A stretch of 40,188 nt of DNA, taken from Salinarchaeum sp. Lineage in GTDB: Archaea; Halobacteriota; Halobacteria; Halobacteriales; SKNY01. The notes beneath the pieces are model-generated. The model was not told the origin of the DNA and did not search any database. It saw only the letters and a program-made list of their open reading frames with translations. This document shows positions 18,922 to 30,355 of this stretch, piece by piece; position 1 is the first letter of the stretch; each line of letters opens with the position of its first letter. The position numbers and the translations under genes are program-made. The stretch is from NCBI GenBank assembly GCA_007123105.1, contig SKNY01000048.1, forward strand, positions 1-40,188, given 5' to 3'.

Positions 18922-20493
18922 ATGGCACGACGTCGAGCGAGTGGACAGCGCCTGCTTCTTTCTGAGGACACCCAGCGCACGTCCGGCCGCGATGCACGGT
19001 CGATGAACATTACCGCAGGTCGAGCGATCGGGAACGCCGTCAGGACCACCCTCGGACCGAAGGGGATGGACAAGATGCTCGTCGATTCGGACGGGGACGT
19101 AGTCGTCACCAATGACGGTGTCACGATTCTCTCCCAGATGGATATCGATCATCCCGCAGCGGACATGATGGTCGAGGTCGCAGAGACCCAAGAGGGCGAG
19201 GTCGGCGACGGTACGACTACAGCGGTCATTTTGGCTGGTGCCCTCCTCCACGAAGCCGAAGTATTACTCGAACAGGACATCCACCCGACCACCATCGCGA
19301 CCGGGTATCGGAAAGCGACCGAACGGGCTGGCGAGGTGCTCGAGGACGTCGCAACCGAGGTCGACGTCGACGACGTCGACACGCTCGAGCGCATCGCCCA
19401 GACCGTCATGACGGGCAAGAGCGCAGAGGACGCCCGCGAGCAACTCGCGAAAATCGTGGTCGGAGCAATCACGGCCGTGACGAACGAAGAGGGCATTTCG
19501 ATGGAGGACGTCGACGTCCGCACCGCCCCCGGTCGACCGGTCACGGCGAGCGAACTCATCGAGGGCGTCCTCGTCGAGGGCGAACCGCTCCACGAAGGTA
19601 TGCCGACGGAGGTCGAGGACGCACGGATCGCCTTGCTCGATACGGGTATCGAGATGGACGAACCCGAGATCGATGCCGACATCTCCGTAGACGATCCGGC
19701 CGCACTCCAGGAGTTCAAGGACGCCGAAGAGGCCTCGTTGAAAGAGCGGGTCGAACACATCGTGGATACGGGTGCAAACGTGGTGTTTGCAGCCGACGAC
19801 ATCGAGGACGTTGCAGCCCAGCACTTCGCCGATCACGACGTCCTGGCCGTCGAGGATCTCGAGGACGATGACCTCGCCCGGTTGGCTCGTGTCACCTCGA
19901 CACCCCGGGTTACCACGGTGCAGGAACTGACCGAGGACGATCTCGGCGAGGCCGGTTTGGTTCGCCTCGAAACCATCGGCGAGGACGATTACGTCTCCGT
20001 CGAGGAGGTCCCAGACGCCGCCGTGACGACCGTGATCGTCCGCGGTGGCACCCAAGGGGTCGTCGACGAGATCGAACGCGCCGTCGTCGACAGTCTCCAC
20101 GCGGTCCGGGTGGCGATCCTATCAGAGCAGGTCCTCGGCGGTGGGGGTGCCCCGGAGACCGAACTCGCCATGGCGATCCGGGATTACGCCGACAGCGTTG
20201 GTGGCCGCGAACAACTGGCCATCGAGGCCTACGCCGACGCCCTGGAGATCGTACCGAAAACGTTAGCGGAGAACGCCGGGCTCGACCCGATCGACTCGCT
20301 CGTCGAGCTTCGGGCGCGCCACGACGGCGGCGAACGCGCCGCTGGGCTTGACGCCCAAACTGGTGAAGTGATCGATATGTACGAAGAGGGCACCGTCGAG
20401 CCCTTGCCGGTGAAGCGCCAGGCAATCGGCTCGGCCACGGAGGCCGCGGTCATGATCCTGCGGATCGACGACGTCATCAGCGCCTCGAACTGA
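18922..20493 (+). CDS. thermosome subunit (group II chaperonin)
   Basis: [83 protein letters not shown]. Confidence 0.97.
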   Translation: MARRRASGQRLLLSEDTQRTSGRDARSMNITAGRAIGNAVRTTLGPKGMDKMLVDSDGDVVVTNDGVTILSQMDIDHPAADMMVEVAETQEGEVGDGTTTAVILAGALLHEAEVLLEQDIHPTTIATGYRKATERAGEVLEDVATEVDVDDVDTLERIAQTVMTGKSAEDAREQLAKIVVGAITAVTNEEGISMEDVDVRTAPGRPVTASELIEGVLVEGEPLHEGMPTEVEDARIALLDTGIEMDEPEIDADISVDDPAALQEFKDAEEASLKERVEHIVDTGANVVFAADDIEDVAAQHFADHDVLAVEDLEDDDLARLARVTSTPRVTTVQELTEDDLGEAGLVRLETIGEDDYVSVEEVPDAAVTTVIVRGGTQGVVDEIERAVVDSLHAVRVAILSEQVLGGGGAPETELAMAIRDYADSVGGREQLAIEAYADALEIVPKTLAENAGLDPIDSLVELRARHDGGERAAGLDAQTGEVIDMYEEGTVEPLPVKRQAIGSATEAAVMILRIDDVISASN

Positions 20494-20534
20494 CCGATCG
20501 AAACCGATAAGCAGTTCTTTCGTTTCCACCCGGC

Positions 20535-21293
20535 ATGTACGTCGGGGTCTGTACGATATCGAATAAGGAACTGCCCGTCACGGACGTGATCGACGTCGTC
20601 GCCAACCTGGACGTCGATGGCATCGAACCGTGGGGTCGCGGCCACGTCGACGGGTCGCTCGAGCGGGCCAGAGAGATCAAGGATCGCGCGGCCGCCGCCG
20701 ACCTCGACATCCCGGTGTACGGCTCCTACTTACGCCCCGGCGACGAGTCCTTCGACGCCGAATACGAACACGAGCTCGCGCTGTGCGAGGCACTCGAGGC
20801 CGATCTGATCAGGGTCTGGGCCGGTAGTGAGGAATACGAGGAAGTCTCGTCGGACCACTGGGACACCGTGGTGGAGGACTTCGAAACACTCGCAGACGCA
20901 GCCGAAGCCGTTGGTGTAGACGTGACCGTCGAACGCCACAGTGGAACGGTCACGAACGCTCGTGCCGGTGCCGCCCGGCTGATCGACGAAACGCCGGACA
21001 CTGTGGGACTCAACTGGCAAGCAGTGCACACGCCCGATCCGGAGACGATCATCGAAGATGCCGTCGAACTGGCGCCGCTGTCGAACAACGTCCACGTCCA
21101 GACCGCCGCGGCACCTGATGCTGGCGAGCGGTGTCCACTGGCGTACTCGTACGCCGACATCGAAGGCGTGATTGATGCATTTGCGGCCGCCGGCTTCGAC
21201 GGCTATCTGGAAATCGAGTTCGTCACCCAGCGGTGTTCGTACGCCCCGGCGGTGGCCGCCGATGTCGCCTTTCTCCGACGCGTCCTCGCCTAG
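20535..21293 (+). CDS. sugar phosphate isomerase/epimerase family protein (AP endonuclease 2-like TIM barrel)
   Basis: DVVANLDVDGIEPWGRGHV..., GVDVTVERHSGTVTNA, GLNWQAVHTPDPE, GYLEIEFVT. Confidence 0.82.
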   Translation: MYVGVCTISNKELPVTDVIDVVANLDVDGIEPWGRGHVDGSLERAREIKDRAAAADLDIPVYGSYLRPGDESFDAEYEHELALCEALEADLIRVWAGSEEYEEVSSDHWDTVVEDFETLADAAEAVGVDVTVERHSGTVTNARAGAARLIDETPDTVGLNWQAVHTPDPETIIEDAVELAPLSNNVHVQTAAAPDAGERCPLAYSYADIEGVIDAFAAAGFDGYLEIEFVTQRCSYAPAVAADVAFLRRVLA

Positions 21294-21296
21294 GGC

Positions 21297-22220
21297 TCAA
21301 TCGTCCGAAGTCGCCTGCGCGCTGGGCGTCTCCACCTGGCCGGCAATGGTCACGTCGCCGAGCAACTGCCGGTGTGGGTAGGGAATGTCGATGCCCGCGT
21401 CGTCGAACGCCTCCTTGACGGTCTGGGTGAGGTCAGAGCGGACGCGGACGAAGTCGGCTCGACTGGGATCGGCGATCCAGAACCGCAACTGCAGTCCGAC
21501 GTCAGAATCGCCGAGGTCGGTGACGCGAACGTCCGGACGCGGGTCATCGAGGACGTCTGGGTGGTCGGATGCGGCCGCCAGGATGGCGTCGATCGCCTCG
21601 TCGATGTCATCGTCGTAGCCGATTCCGAAGACGAGCCGCTGGCGAAGGGTATCGTAGGCGACGGGATTGGTGACGGGATTGTTTGCGAGCTCACCATTCG
21701 GCACGGTGATTTGTTCGTTATCGAACGTCCGGACCCGGGTGACGCGCAGGTCAATGTCCTCGATGCGGCCTGACATGCCGTTCCACTCGACCCAGTCACC
21801 GACGACGAATGGCCGATCCTTCAGGATGAACACGCCCGCGATGAAATTCCCGAGGAGATCGCGGGCGGCAAACCCAACCGCGAGTGCGACCGCGCCGGCG
21901 AAGATGCCGAGTGCGGAAATGAACGCGCCGAATCCCGCGAGCGTCAGCGCGACCGCGAGCGCCAACCCCCACACCGTGGCGATCATGATGCTATCGGCCA
22001 GTGACCGGACCGTCTCGTCAAAGCCCTGTCGGGCGAGCATGCGCCTGCCAGCGGGCACCAAGAGCCACTTGCCAACGAGATAGACGAGAACGAATACAAT
22101 CACGAACGTCGCCAGTGCGCGGATCGTGCCGGCGTACGCTCCCATGAAGGCCCCCGGCGACGTAGGGATGGTACTACCGAGTAGGATAGTTGATGGACTC
22201 TGGATGTGCAGCTCCAGCAT
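21297..22220 (-). CDS. mechanosensitive ion channel family protein (MscS)
   Basis: AVALAVGFAARDLLGNFIAGVFILKDRPFVVGDWVEWNGMSGRIEDIDLRVTRVRTFDNEQITVPNGELANNPVTN. Confidence 0.92.
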   Translation of the reverse strand: MLELHIQSPSTILLGSTIPTSPGAFMGAYAGTIRALATFVIVFVLVYLVGKWLLVPAGRRMLARQGFDETVRSLADSIMIATVWGLALAVALTLAGFGAFISALGIFAGAVALAVGFAARDLLGNFIAGVFILKDRPFVVGDWVEWNGMSGRIEDIDLRVTRVRTFDNEQITVPNGELANNPVTNPVAYDTLRQRLVFGIGYDDDIDEAIDAILAAASDHPDVLDDPRPDVRVTDLGDSDVGLQLRFWIADPSRADFVRVRSDLTQTVKEAFDDAGIDIPYPHRQLLGDVTIAGQVETPSAQATSDD

Positions 22221-22312
22221 AATGTGGGGCTCGATGGGAAGGACCGTAAATCGCGGGTACCGAGCGTTCCCGAAGTAAACACTTTTCGTCGGTCCTCGTC
22301 GTGGTCGTTGGT

Positions 22313-23158
22313 ATGCGCGTCCTTTTGACCGGCGTTTACGGTCGGTGTGGAACCGCCATCCTCGAGCACCTCTACGATCACGACGACTACGAATGGACAC
22401 TGTTCAGCCGATCAGATCGTCCTGACGATCACGAGTGGGGCGGATATGAAACGCACGTCGGAACGGTTCAGGACCGTGAGGCGGTCATGGACGTCGTCGA
22501 CGACCACGACGCGATCGTCCACCTTGCCGCGTATCCAAGCGTCGACAGCACGTGGGAGGACATCCACGAGCCGAACATCATCGGGCAGAAAAACGTCCTC
22601 GACGCCGCCAAAGAGGCGGAAGTCGAGCGGTTCGTGTTCGCCTCGACGAATCACGTCGTCGGCATGTACGAGACGACACTCTCACCGGAGCTGTACCAAG
22701 AGAAGTACGGGCTCGTGGTCGATCACACCGTGCAACCCCGCCCCGACTCGTTTTACGGGGCCTCGAAAGCCATGGGAGAGTCGCTCGGTCGGTTCTACAT
22801 CGAGAACTTCGAGTACCCACAGCGGTTTTACTCGCTCCGGATCTGTAACGTCTCGTGGGGAACCGAGGACGACCCGGCAGCGTATGCACGGGAACTGCTC
22901 GAGAACGGTGCCGATCCCGACGACGAGTCGTTCGTCAACAAGGTCCGCCGAAAAGTGGCGATGTGGCACTCGCGCCGGGACTTCGCACACCTCGTTGATT
23001 GCTGTCTCCAGGATGATACCGTCGAATACGACACCTTCTACGGGGTGAGCGATAACGCGAACCGATGGTTCGATCTCGAACACGGACGGGCAACGATCGG
23101 GTACCGGCCACAGGATCGCGCAGAGGACCAGCCGATCCCGTGGGACGGTCTCGAGTAG
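22313..23158 (+). CDS. NAD-dependent epimerase/dehydratase family protein (Azf/uronate dehydrogenase-like)
   Basis: RVLLTGVYGRCGTAILEHL, IVHLAAYPSVDSTWEDI, FASTNHVVGMYE, YGASKAMGESLGRFY, YGVSDNANRWFDLEHGRATIGYRPQD. Confidence 0.85.
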   Translation: MRVLLTGVYGRCGTAILEHLYDHDDYEWTLFSRSDRPDDHEWGGYETHVGTVQDREAVMDVVDDHDAIVHLAAYPSVDSTWEDIHEPNIIGQKNVLDAAKEAEVERFVFASTNHVVGMYETTLSPELYQEKYGLVVDHTVQPRPDSFYGASKAMGESLGRFYIENFEYPQRFYSLRICNVSWGTEDDPAAYARELLENGADPDDESFVNKVRRKVAMWHSRRDFAHLVDCCLQDDTVEYDTFYGVSDNANRWFDLEHGRATIGYRPQDRAEDQPIPWDGLE

Positions 23159-24889
23159 CTAGTACCCCGACCAGCCCTGGGCCGTTTCACGTTCCCACGG
23201 CCCTCCGGCTGGATCGGTTCGGTAGCGGAATGTCGGGTCGGCCGGAACACGCCCGGACCCATCGGCCAGATATTCCGCGACGGTGATTGTTGCTGGATCG
23301 AGGGTGATCGTCCGGACGTGATAGGATGTCTCGCCGTCAATGGCGAGGCCACCGTTCGATTCGTCGACAAACCACCAGCCGGCTTGGCCCGCGCCGCGGC
23401 CGCCGATCGGCCGGCGGCCAGCACCCCACCCACCGTGGCCGGCGGCGATCAGCCCGGACGGATCGTGGGTCGCCGTGACCTCGTCGTGACACCAACCGAC
23501 GATGTCGTCGTCCTCGAGCAGGCATTCAACGGTGTAGTACTCGCGATGATACTCGTCCGGCACCAACGGGACGGGCCAGGTATTCGGCTCGAACGACACG
23601 CGTTCGATTCGGGCATCGTCGGGTTGCCCCTCATCGATGCCGATCGGTACCGTGCGCGCGTAGTTATGTTCGTGAGCCTCGTTGACCAGACGGACACCGG
23701 CGCGCACCAGCGGTGGCAACCACGCGCTCAGGATCTCACGGTTTTTGATGGTGGCGTTTGGTCGACCCGTACAGAATAACCCGCGGTGCCAGAACGGGAG
23801 GACGTGGGTGTATCGTTCGGCAGCGGATCGACCATCCTCCGGTTCGAGGAGGGTTCGCAGCCAATGATCCTGTCTGACTGCGCCATGGTGTGTGCCGAAC
23901 CAGGGCCAGCGATCGACGATCCGATTTCCTTCCCAATCTCTGAGTTCCGGATCTGGCACCGTCTCCCAGTTCTGATTGTTGTCGAGAACAACGAGCAGAA
24001 GATAGTCCCCAAAACTCAGTTTGCCGAAGCCGCCGTGGCCAAACCCCGCATGTGTCGCAGGATCGGCATTCGGGTGATCCGCCGAGAGCTCGCTCTGCCA
24101 CCCCTCGCTCCGAAACGGCCAGTGAAAGAGGAGTTCGAGCCACTGGGCAGGGATGTAGGTCGGATATCCCGGTTCCGCGCTGCTCGTCGCTACGCAGCTC
24201 GGCCAGCGAAGATGGTTTTCGCGGCCGATCTCGTGGTTGCCGATCACCGTGACGTGGGGGACGATCACGCGTGGATATCGCGCGCCGTCGACCGTCTTCT
24301 CGAGGAGAAACCGACCGTCTGGCAGTCCGTACAGTCCATCGAGATATGCCGCCCACCGCGCCGCCGCCCCGGCAGTCGGCTGCCCGTTCTCACTCACGTA
24401 GTCGCCGCCACCGACGAAGAGGTCGGGGTGTGTCGCGGCCAGTCGGTCAGTCAACCGTCCGGCGACGCCGTCGAATCCGCCCTGTTGGAGGTCAGCCGCG
24501 GTCGCGATCGTAACCGACCGATCGGTGAGCGATGCGGGCATGGTGTGAAGGTGGACCCGTGGGGCCGCGGTACTGACCTCGAGCTCGTAGATTGCATCTG
24601 GTCTGAGTCCACGCAACTCGGCCCGATAGATCCGTTCCTCGCGGTGCCAGAACGGCCGCCAATCGCCGGTCTCGGTCGTCCAATCCCCGCTCGTCGGCGT
24701 CAGTCGACGGTACCGCACCGTGGCGTCCGCCGACTGGTCATCAGTCGGTACCGCGTGCCACGTGAGCACCATTGCAGTGGTTGCATCGAACGGTTCGTCC
24801 GGTCTGCCCGGTCCGTCCGGTAGCCCCCGGTTGGTCCCGTCGTCGAACTCCGCGTACACCCGCTCGACTGCCGCCGTACCGACCGACAT
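23159..24889 (-). CDS. metallophosphoesterase family protein (purple acid phosphatase-like)
   Basis: DLFVGGGDYVSENG, VTVIGNHEIGRENH, VNEAHEHNYAR motifs; N-terminal fibronectin-like region. Confidence 0.82.
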   Translation of the reverse strand: MSVGTAAVERVYAEFDDGTNRGLPDGPGRPDEPFDATTAMVLTWHAVPTDDQSADATVRYRRLTPTSGDWTTETGDWRPFWHREERIYRAELRGLRPDAIYELEVSTAAPRVHLHTMPASLTDRSVTIATAADLQQGGFDGVAGRLTDRLAATHPDLFVGGGDYVSENGQPTAGAAARWAAYLDGLYGLPDGRFLLEKTVDGARYPRVIVPHVTVIGNHEIGRENHLRWPSCVATSSAEPGYPTYIPAQWLELLFHWPFRSEGWQSELSADHPNADPATHAGFGHGGFGKLSFGDYLLLVVLDNNQNWETVPDPELRDWEGNRIVDRWPWFGTHHGAVRQDHWLRTLLEPEDGRSAAERYTHVLPFWHRGLFCTGRPNATIKNREILSAWLPPLVRAGVRLVNEAHEHNYARTVPIGIDEGQPDDARIERVSFEPNTWPVPLVPDEYHREYYTVECLLEDDDIVGWCHDEVTATHDPSGLIAAGHGGWGAGRRPIGGRGAGQAGWWFVDESNGGLAIDGETSYHVRTITLDPATITVAEYLADGSGRVPADPTFRYRTDPAGGPWERETAQGWSGY

Positions 24890-24973
24890 GTTGCGTCGGA
24901 GCGGAGATTGGCATAAACCGTTGTCGTTCCGCGGTTTCAGAACGCTTTTGCCACGCCCAACTACCCACCCGGT

Positions 24974-26020
24974 ATGTCATATCGCATCGGCATCATCGGC
25001 TGTGGCACTATGGGCCGGTCGCACGTTCGGACCTACGACGCGATCGAGCGCGCAGACGTCGTCGCCAACGTGGACATGGTCGCCGACGCCGCGTCCGCGT
25101 TCGCGAACGAGCACGGTACGACGGCCTACACCGACCACGAAGCAATGCTCGCCGAGGAGGAACTCGACGTGGTCTCGGTCTGCACCTGGCATTCGACCCA
25201 CGCAGAACTGACCATCGCAGCCTGTGAGGCCGGTGTCTCCGGCGTGATCCTGGAAAAGCCCATGGCGACGAACATGGGCGAGACGCGGGACATCCTCGAC
25301 GCCGCCGAGCGCAACGACGTTGCGCTCATCGTCTCACACCAGCGTCGTCACGACCCCGTCCACGAAGAAACACGGGCAGCGATCCAGGACGGCGCAATCG
25401 GACAACCACAGCTGGTTCGCGTTGGCTACCGCAACGGCCTGCTCAATTGGGGAACCCACCTGATCGACATGGCTCGGTACGTCCTCGGCGATCCAGCGCC
25501 GGCCTGGGTGAGCGGACACGTCGAACGCCGGACCGACCGGTACGAGCGCGAACTGGCCATCGAGGACAATTGTACGGGTACTGTCGCCTTCGAGGACGGC
25601 AGTCGGCTGATCGTTGAAATGGACGTGCCCGATCCGGACGTGACCGACACCCGGCTGCAGTTTTACGGCAACCGAGGGGTGTGCGAGCTCGCGCTGGGTT
25701 CGACGGCCACCGTCACGTCGATCGACGGGACGAGGGAACTCGCCCCGGAGGGAGATCGGGGGAATCGACACGCCATGACCGAGGAGTTCTTCGACCTCCT
25801 CGATGGCGAACGGACCGATCACCGATGTCTCGGCAATCACGCCGCACCAACAATGGAGATCATGATGGGACTCTACGAGTCAGCACGAACCCGGCAGCTT
25901 GTGGAGTTTCCACTGCGCACCCGGGCGAATCCACTCGCACTCCTCATCGAGGAAGAACTGCCGCCGGAATATCCCGGAGGCTACGACATTCGTCTCCCGT
26001 ACAAAAGCATCCGCGACTAG
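24974..26020 (+). CDS. Gfo/Idh/MocA family oxidoreductase
   Basis: [67 protein letters not shown]. Confidence 0.93.
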   Translation: MSYRIGIIGCGTMGRSHVRTYDAIERADVVANVDMVADAASAFANEHGTTAYTDHEAMLAEEELDVVSVCTWHSTHAELTIAACEAGVSGVILEKPMATNMGETRDILDAAERNDVALIVSHQRRHDPVHEETRAAIQDGAIGQPQLVRVGYRNGLLNWGTHLIDMARYVLGDPAPAWVSGHVERRTDRYERELAIEDNCTGTVAFEDGSRLIVEMDVPDPDVTDTRLQFYGNRGVCELALGSTATVTSIDGTRELAPEGDRGNRHAMTEEFFDLLDGERTDHRCLGNHAAPTMEIMMGLYESARTRQLVEFPLRTRANPLALLIEEELPPEYPGGYDIRLPYKSIRD

Positions 26021-26985
26021 TGTTGTGCGGGTTCGGCCGAGCGGTCCCAAATCATCTCGCGAACGTCATCTACGTCGCCCATGTCCTCGACTTCGTCCCG
26101 GGAAACGATCGCGGTCCCGTCGATGGACTCCTCACGGGCGTCGTCGACGAAGTACACCGACCGGGTACCGGTCACGCGGCCGATCGACGCCATGAGTTTC
26201 GCCCGCTTCTCAGCCGTCCGAGAATAGGTCGAGTGCCCCGTGAGCACGTGAAGTGGGCCCTCTTCGTCCTCACTGATCGCCTTAAATGGCGACCGCGAGG
26301 TGGGATGGACCTGGAAGCCGGCCTGGGTCATCACGGTGACAATGACCGCATCGTCCGGGTCCATCTCCGGCGGGCTCGGGGTTGGCTCGGATTTCCGGAC
26401 ATCCTCTGCACCCTCGAGAACTTCGACTGGCGTCGCGAGTGGACGCTCGAATAAGTCTTCGAGCTCCATTGCGATCTCGATGCTCGCGTTCATGCCGTCC
26501 TCGTATTTTGAGACGGTCCGTCTGGAGACGCCGAGTTCCTGGGCGAGCCGGCCGAGACTCCAGCCGCGGGCCTCGCGCTCCTCGCAGAGCGTTTCGCTTT
26601 CGATGTTGACGTACAGACCGCCTGGTGCGGCGTAGATGAGGGGTGGGACCTCCTCGACGAACAACTCCATGGCCGTGTCGGGACTCAACACCGGTACCCC
26701 GTGGCGGAAGTACACCACACCGGGGTTGAGATCTTCGTCCCGCGTTCGCAGGCCGACGACCAGCGGCGTAGCGTCGAGATAGGTCCCGAGCCGCCGCATT
26801 TCTTCGCCAGTCTGGGCGTCAAATCCGTCGATGTTGCCCAGAATTTTCAGGAGGATGAGATCCTCACCTCGGCGGGCCGCGACGTCGAAGCTCTTCGGAC
26901 GAATCGAACAACGGTCGCTCACCACGAAGCCCGCATCCACGAGCATGGCCATGACGTTGCCGACGAACGCGGATCGCGACATCAT
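26017..26985 (-). CDS. archaeal HTH (XRE-type) transcriptional regulator, MJ1545-like family
   Basis: [48 protein letters not shown]-terminal [22 protein letters not shown]. Confidence 0.85.
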   Translation of the reverse strand: MMSRSAFVGNVMAMLVDAGFVVSDRCSIRPKSFDVAARRGEDLILLKILGNIDGFDAQTGEEMRRLGTYLDATPLVVGLRTRDEDLNPGVVYFRHGVPVLSPDTAMELFVEEVPPLIYAAPGGLYVNIESETLCEEREARGWSLGRLAQELGVSRRTVSKYEDGMNASIEIAMELEDLFERPLATPVEVLEGAEDVRKSEPTPSPPEMDPDDAVIVTVMTQAGFQVHPTSRSPFKAISEDEEGPLHVLTGHSTYSRTAEKRAKLMASIGRVTGTRSVYFVDDAREESIDGTAIVSRDEVEDMGDVDDVREMIWDRSAEPAQH

Positions 26986-27005
26986 AAGCAAATAGACACT
27001 TCTAC

Positions 27006-27013
27006 CATATATG
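27006..27013 (-). promoter_or_regulatory. TATA-like element CATATATG upstream of the HTH regulator
   Basis: Palindromic CATATATG about 21-28 bp upstream of the start at 26985. Confidence 0.5.
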
Positions 27014-27118
27014 CGTTTTGCCGAGCCGGGTGCGAATACGGACCCCGCCAGTGAGCATACTGGACGTGTCACAGTAGCGATGCGAAACGGGTTAGCCAGA
27101 CCGGCACAAGTGCATGGT

Positions 27119-28396
27119 ATGGCCATTGTGGCCGTCGACGACACCGACTCGCGTTCCGGGGGAATGTGTACCACCTGGATCGGTAGCGAGATCGCCGACC
27201 GCCTCCCGGACCCGACGGCATACCTGGTACGGTTGTGTCCGGCAGTCGAGCACAAAACCCGCGGAAACGGTGCCGTGGCAGTCGCTGACGACACCGTCAC
27301 GGCAGACGCACTGGCGTCAATCGCCCGTGACCTCGTCACAGCGCATGCGGTCCTCGAGGACCCAGAGACGAATCCCGGGGTCGTCGCCGTCGAGAGCTCG
27401 TCCGCACCGACCGAGGTAATTGATTTTGGCCGATCAGCCGTACATCGGGAGGTCACGCGCGAGGAAGCAACCACGGCCCGGGCTCCCCTTGATGCCCGGA
27501 CCCACGCATGGGGGAACGGACGGGGACTCATCGGGGCCACAGCGGCCGTGGCCGCGGTGCTTGGCCGAGCGACGGGACACCCGAGCCGCTGGCTCCGGTC
27601 GTGGTCGTACGAGACCATTGCCTACCGCGAGCACCCGCGGTGGGGCACCGAGCGGACCGTGTCCGTCGAGCCGGCCAAACCGATCATTGCCCGTCGCTGG
27701 CCGGCGGTATGGGATACGATTGATCCAACTGCTGGCGTGTGTGCGTGTGTTCCAAACAGTCCGTGTCCGGTGTTGTTCGGCATTCGGGGTGACGATCCTG
27801 ACGACATCGCCGCAGTGGTCGCGGCGATCGACAGTGAACCCATCGCCCGTCATACGACGTTTCATACAAACCAGGGTACCGACGGCCACTTGCGGCCGGC
27901 CACCATCGCAGCGCTGACTGCCGGCCGGAGCTTTCGTACCGCCGGGACCGTCGGTGCCGAACCCCGTGACCACCGTGGGGGACGGGTAACGGTACCAATC
28001 GTAGCCGAGGGTGTCACCGTCGAGTGCGTGGCGTTCGCACCAACGGGGCCGTTTCGGCATATCGTTCGGGGGCTTCGGCCTGGGGATCGCATTATCGCGT
28101 GCGGAGAAGTCGAGGACGGGTCCCTCAAGCTCGAAAAGCTAGCACTCACAAATCGCAGTCTGACCGTCGATGCCACGCCTCGGTGCCCGGGCTGCAATCG
28201 GACGATGGAAAGTGCTGGGCGCGATCAGGGGTTTCGCTGCCGATCCTGTGGCACGACAGGGAGGTACCGTCGTCGTGTGCCCGACCGGTCCATTGCCATC
28301 GGTTGGTATGAAGTACCACCGGGCGCACGGCGCCACCTCGCGGCACCGTTGGCACGGGTCCAGACAGACCTCCCAGCGTTCGCTTACCGTGGTTAG
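27119..28396 (+). CDS. tiaS: tRNA(Ile2) 2-agmatinylcytidine synthetase
   Basis: [32 protein letters not shown]-terminal zinc ribbon [23 protein letters not shown]. Confidence 0.93.
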   Translation: MAIVAVDDTDSRSGGMCTTWIGSEIADRLPDPTAYLVRLCPAVEHKTRGNGAVAVADDTVTADALASIARDLVTAHAVLEDPETNPGVVAVESSSAPTEVIDFGRSAVHREVTREEATTARAPLDARTHAWGNGRGLIGATAAVAAVLGRATGHPSRWLRSWSYETIAYREHPRWGTERTVSVEPAKPIIARRWPAVWDTIDPTAGVCACVPNSPCPVLFGIRGDDPDDIAAVVAAIDSEPIARHTTFHTNQGTDGHLRPATIAALTAGRSFRTAGTVGAEPRDHRGGRVTVPIVAEGVTVECVAFAPTGPFRHIVRGLRPGDRIIACGEVEDGSLKLEKLALTNRSLTVDATPRCPGCNRTMESAGRDQGFRCRSCGTTGRYRRRVPDRSIAIGWYEVPPGARRHLAAPLARVQTDLPAFAYRG

Positions 28397-29352
28397 TATT
28401 CACCGACGTTGGTGCCAACGGTACAGACGTACTCGCCGGTTGCGACCTGCGGAAGCCGGCGTGCCCGCCAAAGCACACCGTCCTCCTCGGCAGTCACCAC
28501 AGCGCGTTCGGTCCCGAAAATCGTCGTAACGCGAAAAAGTGGATCACCGACAGTGACCCGATCACCAAGCGTTGCCACCAGTGATACGAGGCCGCCATCC
28601 GGAGCACCGTACTGTTCGAACGATCGGGCACGAACTTGTGTAGATAGTGAGACAGTCGGTCCCTCGAGGAACCCGTAATAGCCAAGGACGCGTTCGACCC
28701 CACGCACCCCAATTTCGATGCTCGAGTTCGACCAGCCCACGCTCCCGCCGAGTTCCGGATCGATCGTCGGGATACCCGCGTCTGGACCGGCCCGCGCAAG
28801 CTGGCCGTCCGGACCTTTTTGATCGAGTATGTAGCCACAGTCGAACACCTTTGCGAGTTCGAGACAGGCGCCGTGGAGCGTATGGCCCTGTCCACATCGG
28901 ACGCGACATTCTTCGATCATTCGACTGGTCGAGCCCTGGTGGAGATCCAGGATGTAGTCGGCCTCTTTAGCGATGGTAAAAGTGGCGGCCGCGATGCGCT
29001 CGCTTGAGCTACCATCCTCGTCCCCTGGATAGGTACGATTGATCTTGGTATCGTCGAGCGGATTTCGGTGTTTCCCGGCGTGAAACCCGAACGGGTTTAC
29101 AACGCCCACGGCAACGATTTCACCCGAAAGGGCGGTCGGATCGATCGTCGGGAGTACCCGGTTGAGAACGCCGACACCGTTGACTTCGTCCCCGTCGCTG
29201 GCGGCCTGGAGATAGAGTCGCTCGCCCGAGGTCGCACCATTGATTACCGCGACTGGGAGCGTCACCGGCGTGCCGTCACGGTGGTCTCCCACGTCGAGTT
29301 CGCCAACAGCGGTTTCACCGGGGGCAGCACTGGCGGTCCCGACGGAAAGCAT
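28393..29352 (-). CDS. succinylglutamate desuccinylase/aspartoacylase (AstE/AspA) family protein
   Basis: VAVINGATSGERLYLQAASDGDEVNG, NPFGFHAGKHRNPLDDTKINRTYPGDEDGSSSERIA, ADYILDLHQGS. Confidence 0.87.
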   Translation of the reverse strand: MLSVGTASAAPGETAVGELDVGDHRDGTPVTLPVAVINGATSGERLYLQAASDGDEVNGVGVLNRVLPTIDPTALSGEIVAVGVVNPFGFHAGKHRNPLDDTKINRTYPGDEDGSSSERIAAATFTIAKEADYILDLHQGSTSRMIEECRVRCGQGHTLHGACLELAKVFDCGYILDQKGPDGQLARAGPDAGIPTIDPELGGSVGWSNSSIEIGVRGVERVLGYYGFLEGPTVSLSTQVRARSFEQYGAPDGGLVSLVATLGDRVTVGDPLFRVTTIFGTERAVVTAEEDGVLWRARRLPQVATGEYVCTVGTNVGEY

Positions 29353-29399
29353 TACTTCAATAGAATGATCCCCGGGGTTTAGCGATTCTGGAAGTGAAA

Positions 29400-29966
29400 T
29401 TACTTGGTCAGCGATTCCGGGACCTCGATCGCGTACCGACCGTTTTCCTGCAGTTCGATAATACACTCACGGCGTTCATACAGCTCCATGAGGTTGAGTT
29501 CGTATTCACCGCGATCTACGATCTTGATGCTCTCGAATCGGTCCTCGAGCTGTTCCCGGAGGTCGGCCAGGTCGGGTTGAGGTTCAGGATCGGGCTCCGG
29601 ATCGTCGGGCCGTACATCACCCTGCATCGCACCAACGGCAGTCGAATTCGGCAGCTGATCCGCCGAGATTGTGGTCGATCGCGCGTCCGTCTGGGCCGGA
29701 TCCTCACCTGTCAACGTTGACCGATCATGCATCGAAGCGAGGTAGTCTGGATCGGGCTCGGCTTCGATCATGTCGTCATCGTCACCGCGCCGCAGTACGG
29801 CATCGATGAGGGATCGATCGTCCTCGCTTGAATCCTGAGGTACGGACTGTTCGACCCCGTCCGGAAGGTACTGAAACCGATTACCACCGCACTCCGGACA
29901 GCCCGACAGCATCTCGGTCGAACCATCGGGAAAACCGCGTCCGCAGTTAGTACATTCGTGGGCCAT
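29400..29966 (-). CDS. oapC: Zn-ribbon protein OapC (origin-associated)
   Basis: MAHECTNCGRGFPDGSTEMLSGCPECGGNRF plus position after OapB. An alternative GTG start at 29972 overlaps the oapB stop. Confidence 0.82.
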   Translation of the reverse strand: MAHECTNCGRGFPDGSTEMLSGCPECGGNRFQYLPDGVEQSVPQDSSEDDRSLIDAVLRRGDDDDMIEAEPDPDYLASMHDRSTLTGEDPAQTDARSTTISADQLPNSTAVGAMQGDVRPDDPEPDPEPQPDLADLREQLEDRFESIKIVDRGEYELNLMELYERRECIIELQENGRYAIEVPESLTK

Positions 29967-29968
29967 AC

Positions 29969-30355
29969 TCACGAAACGAGCGCCTTGATCAGCGTCTCGT
30001 CCTTATGGAGCGTCTCAATCCGGTTGGCCGGCCCGATAACAGTCAATTTCGAAGACGAGTCCCGGCCGATGATGCGATTGAGAATTCCGCTCGCTTCTGC
30101 ACCCGACCGTGGATAGGTCTCGATTTCGATCCCGCTGAATTCGTCCGGGCTGATCTCGCTCATCGTCACCTCGATGAGTCGGCTCTCCTCGTCAGGGCTG
30201 AGCCCGTCCTCGAGGATAACGATATTGCCTTCGTGGACGCCGTCGAGGATCATTCGAATCTTTTCCATAGTTGCCTTTGATGCCATCCGTTCGCCGCTGA
30301 TCAGGTCGATTTGAACGCCCTCGGCACCAGTTGATAATTCTGCCATCAATTTCAC
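29969..30355 (-). CDS. oapB: OapB, DUF2073 protein
   Basis: EGVQIDLISGERMASKATMEKIRMILDGVHEGNIVILEDGLSPDEESRLIEVTM; between OapA and OapC; apparent GTG start. Confidence 0.85.
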   Translation of the reverse strand: MKLMAELSTGAEGVQIDLISGERMASKATMEKIRMILDGVHEGNIVILEDGLSPDEESRLIEVTMSEISPDEFSGIEIETYPRSGAEASGILNRIIGRDSSSKLTVIGPANRIETLHKDETLIKALVS

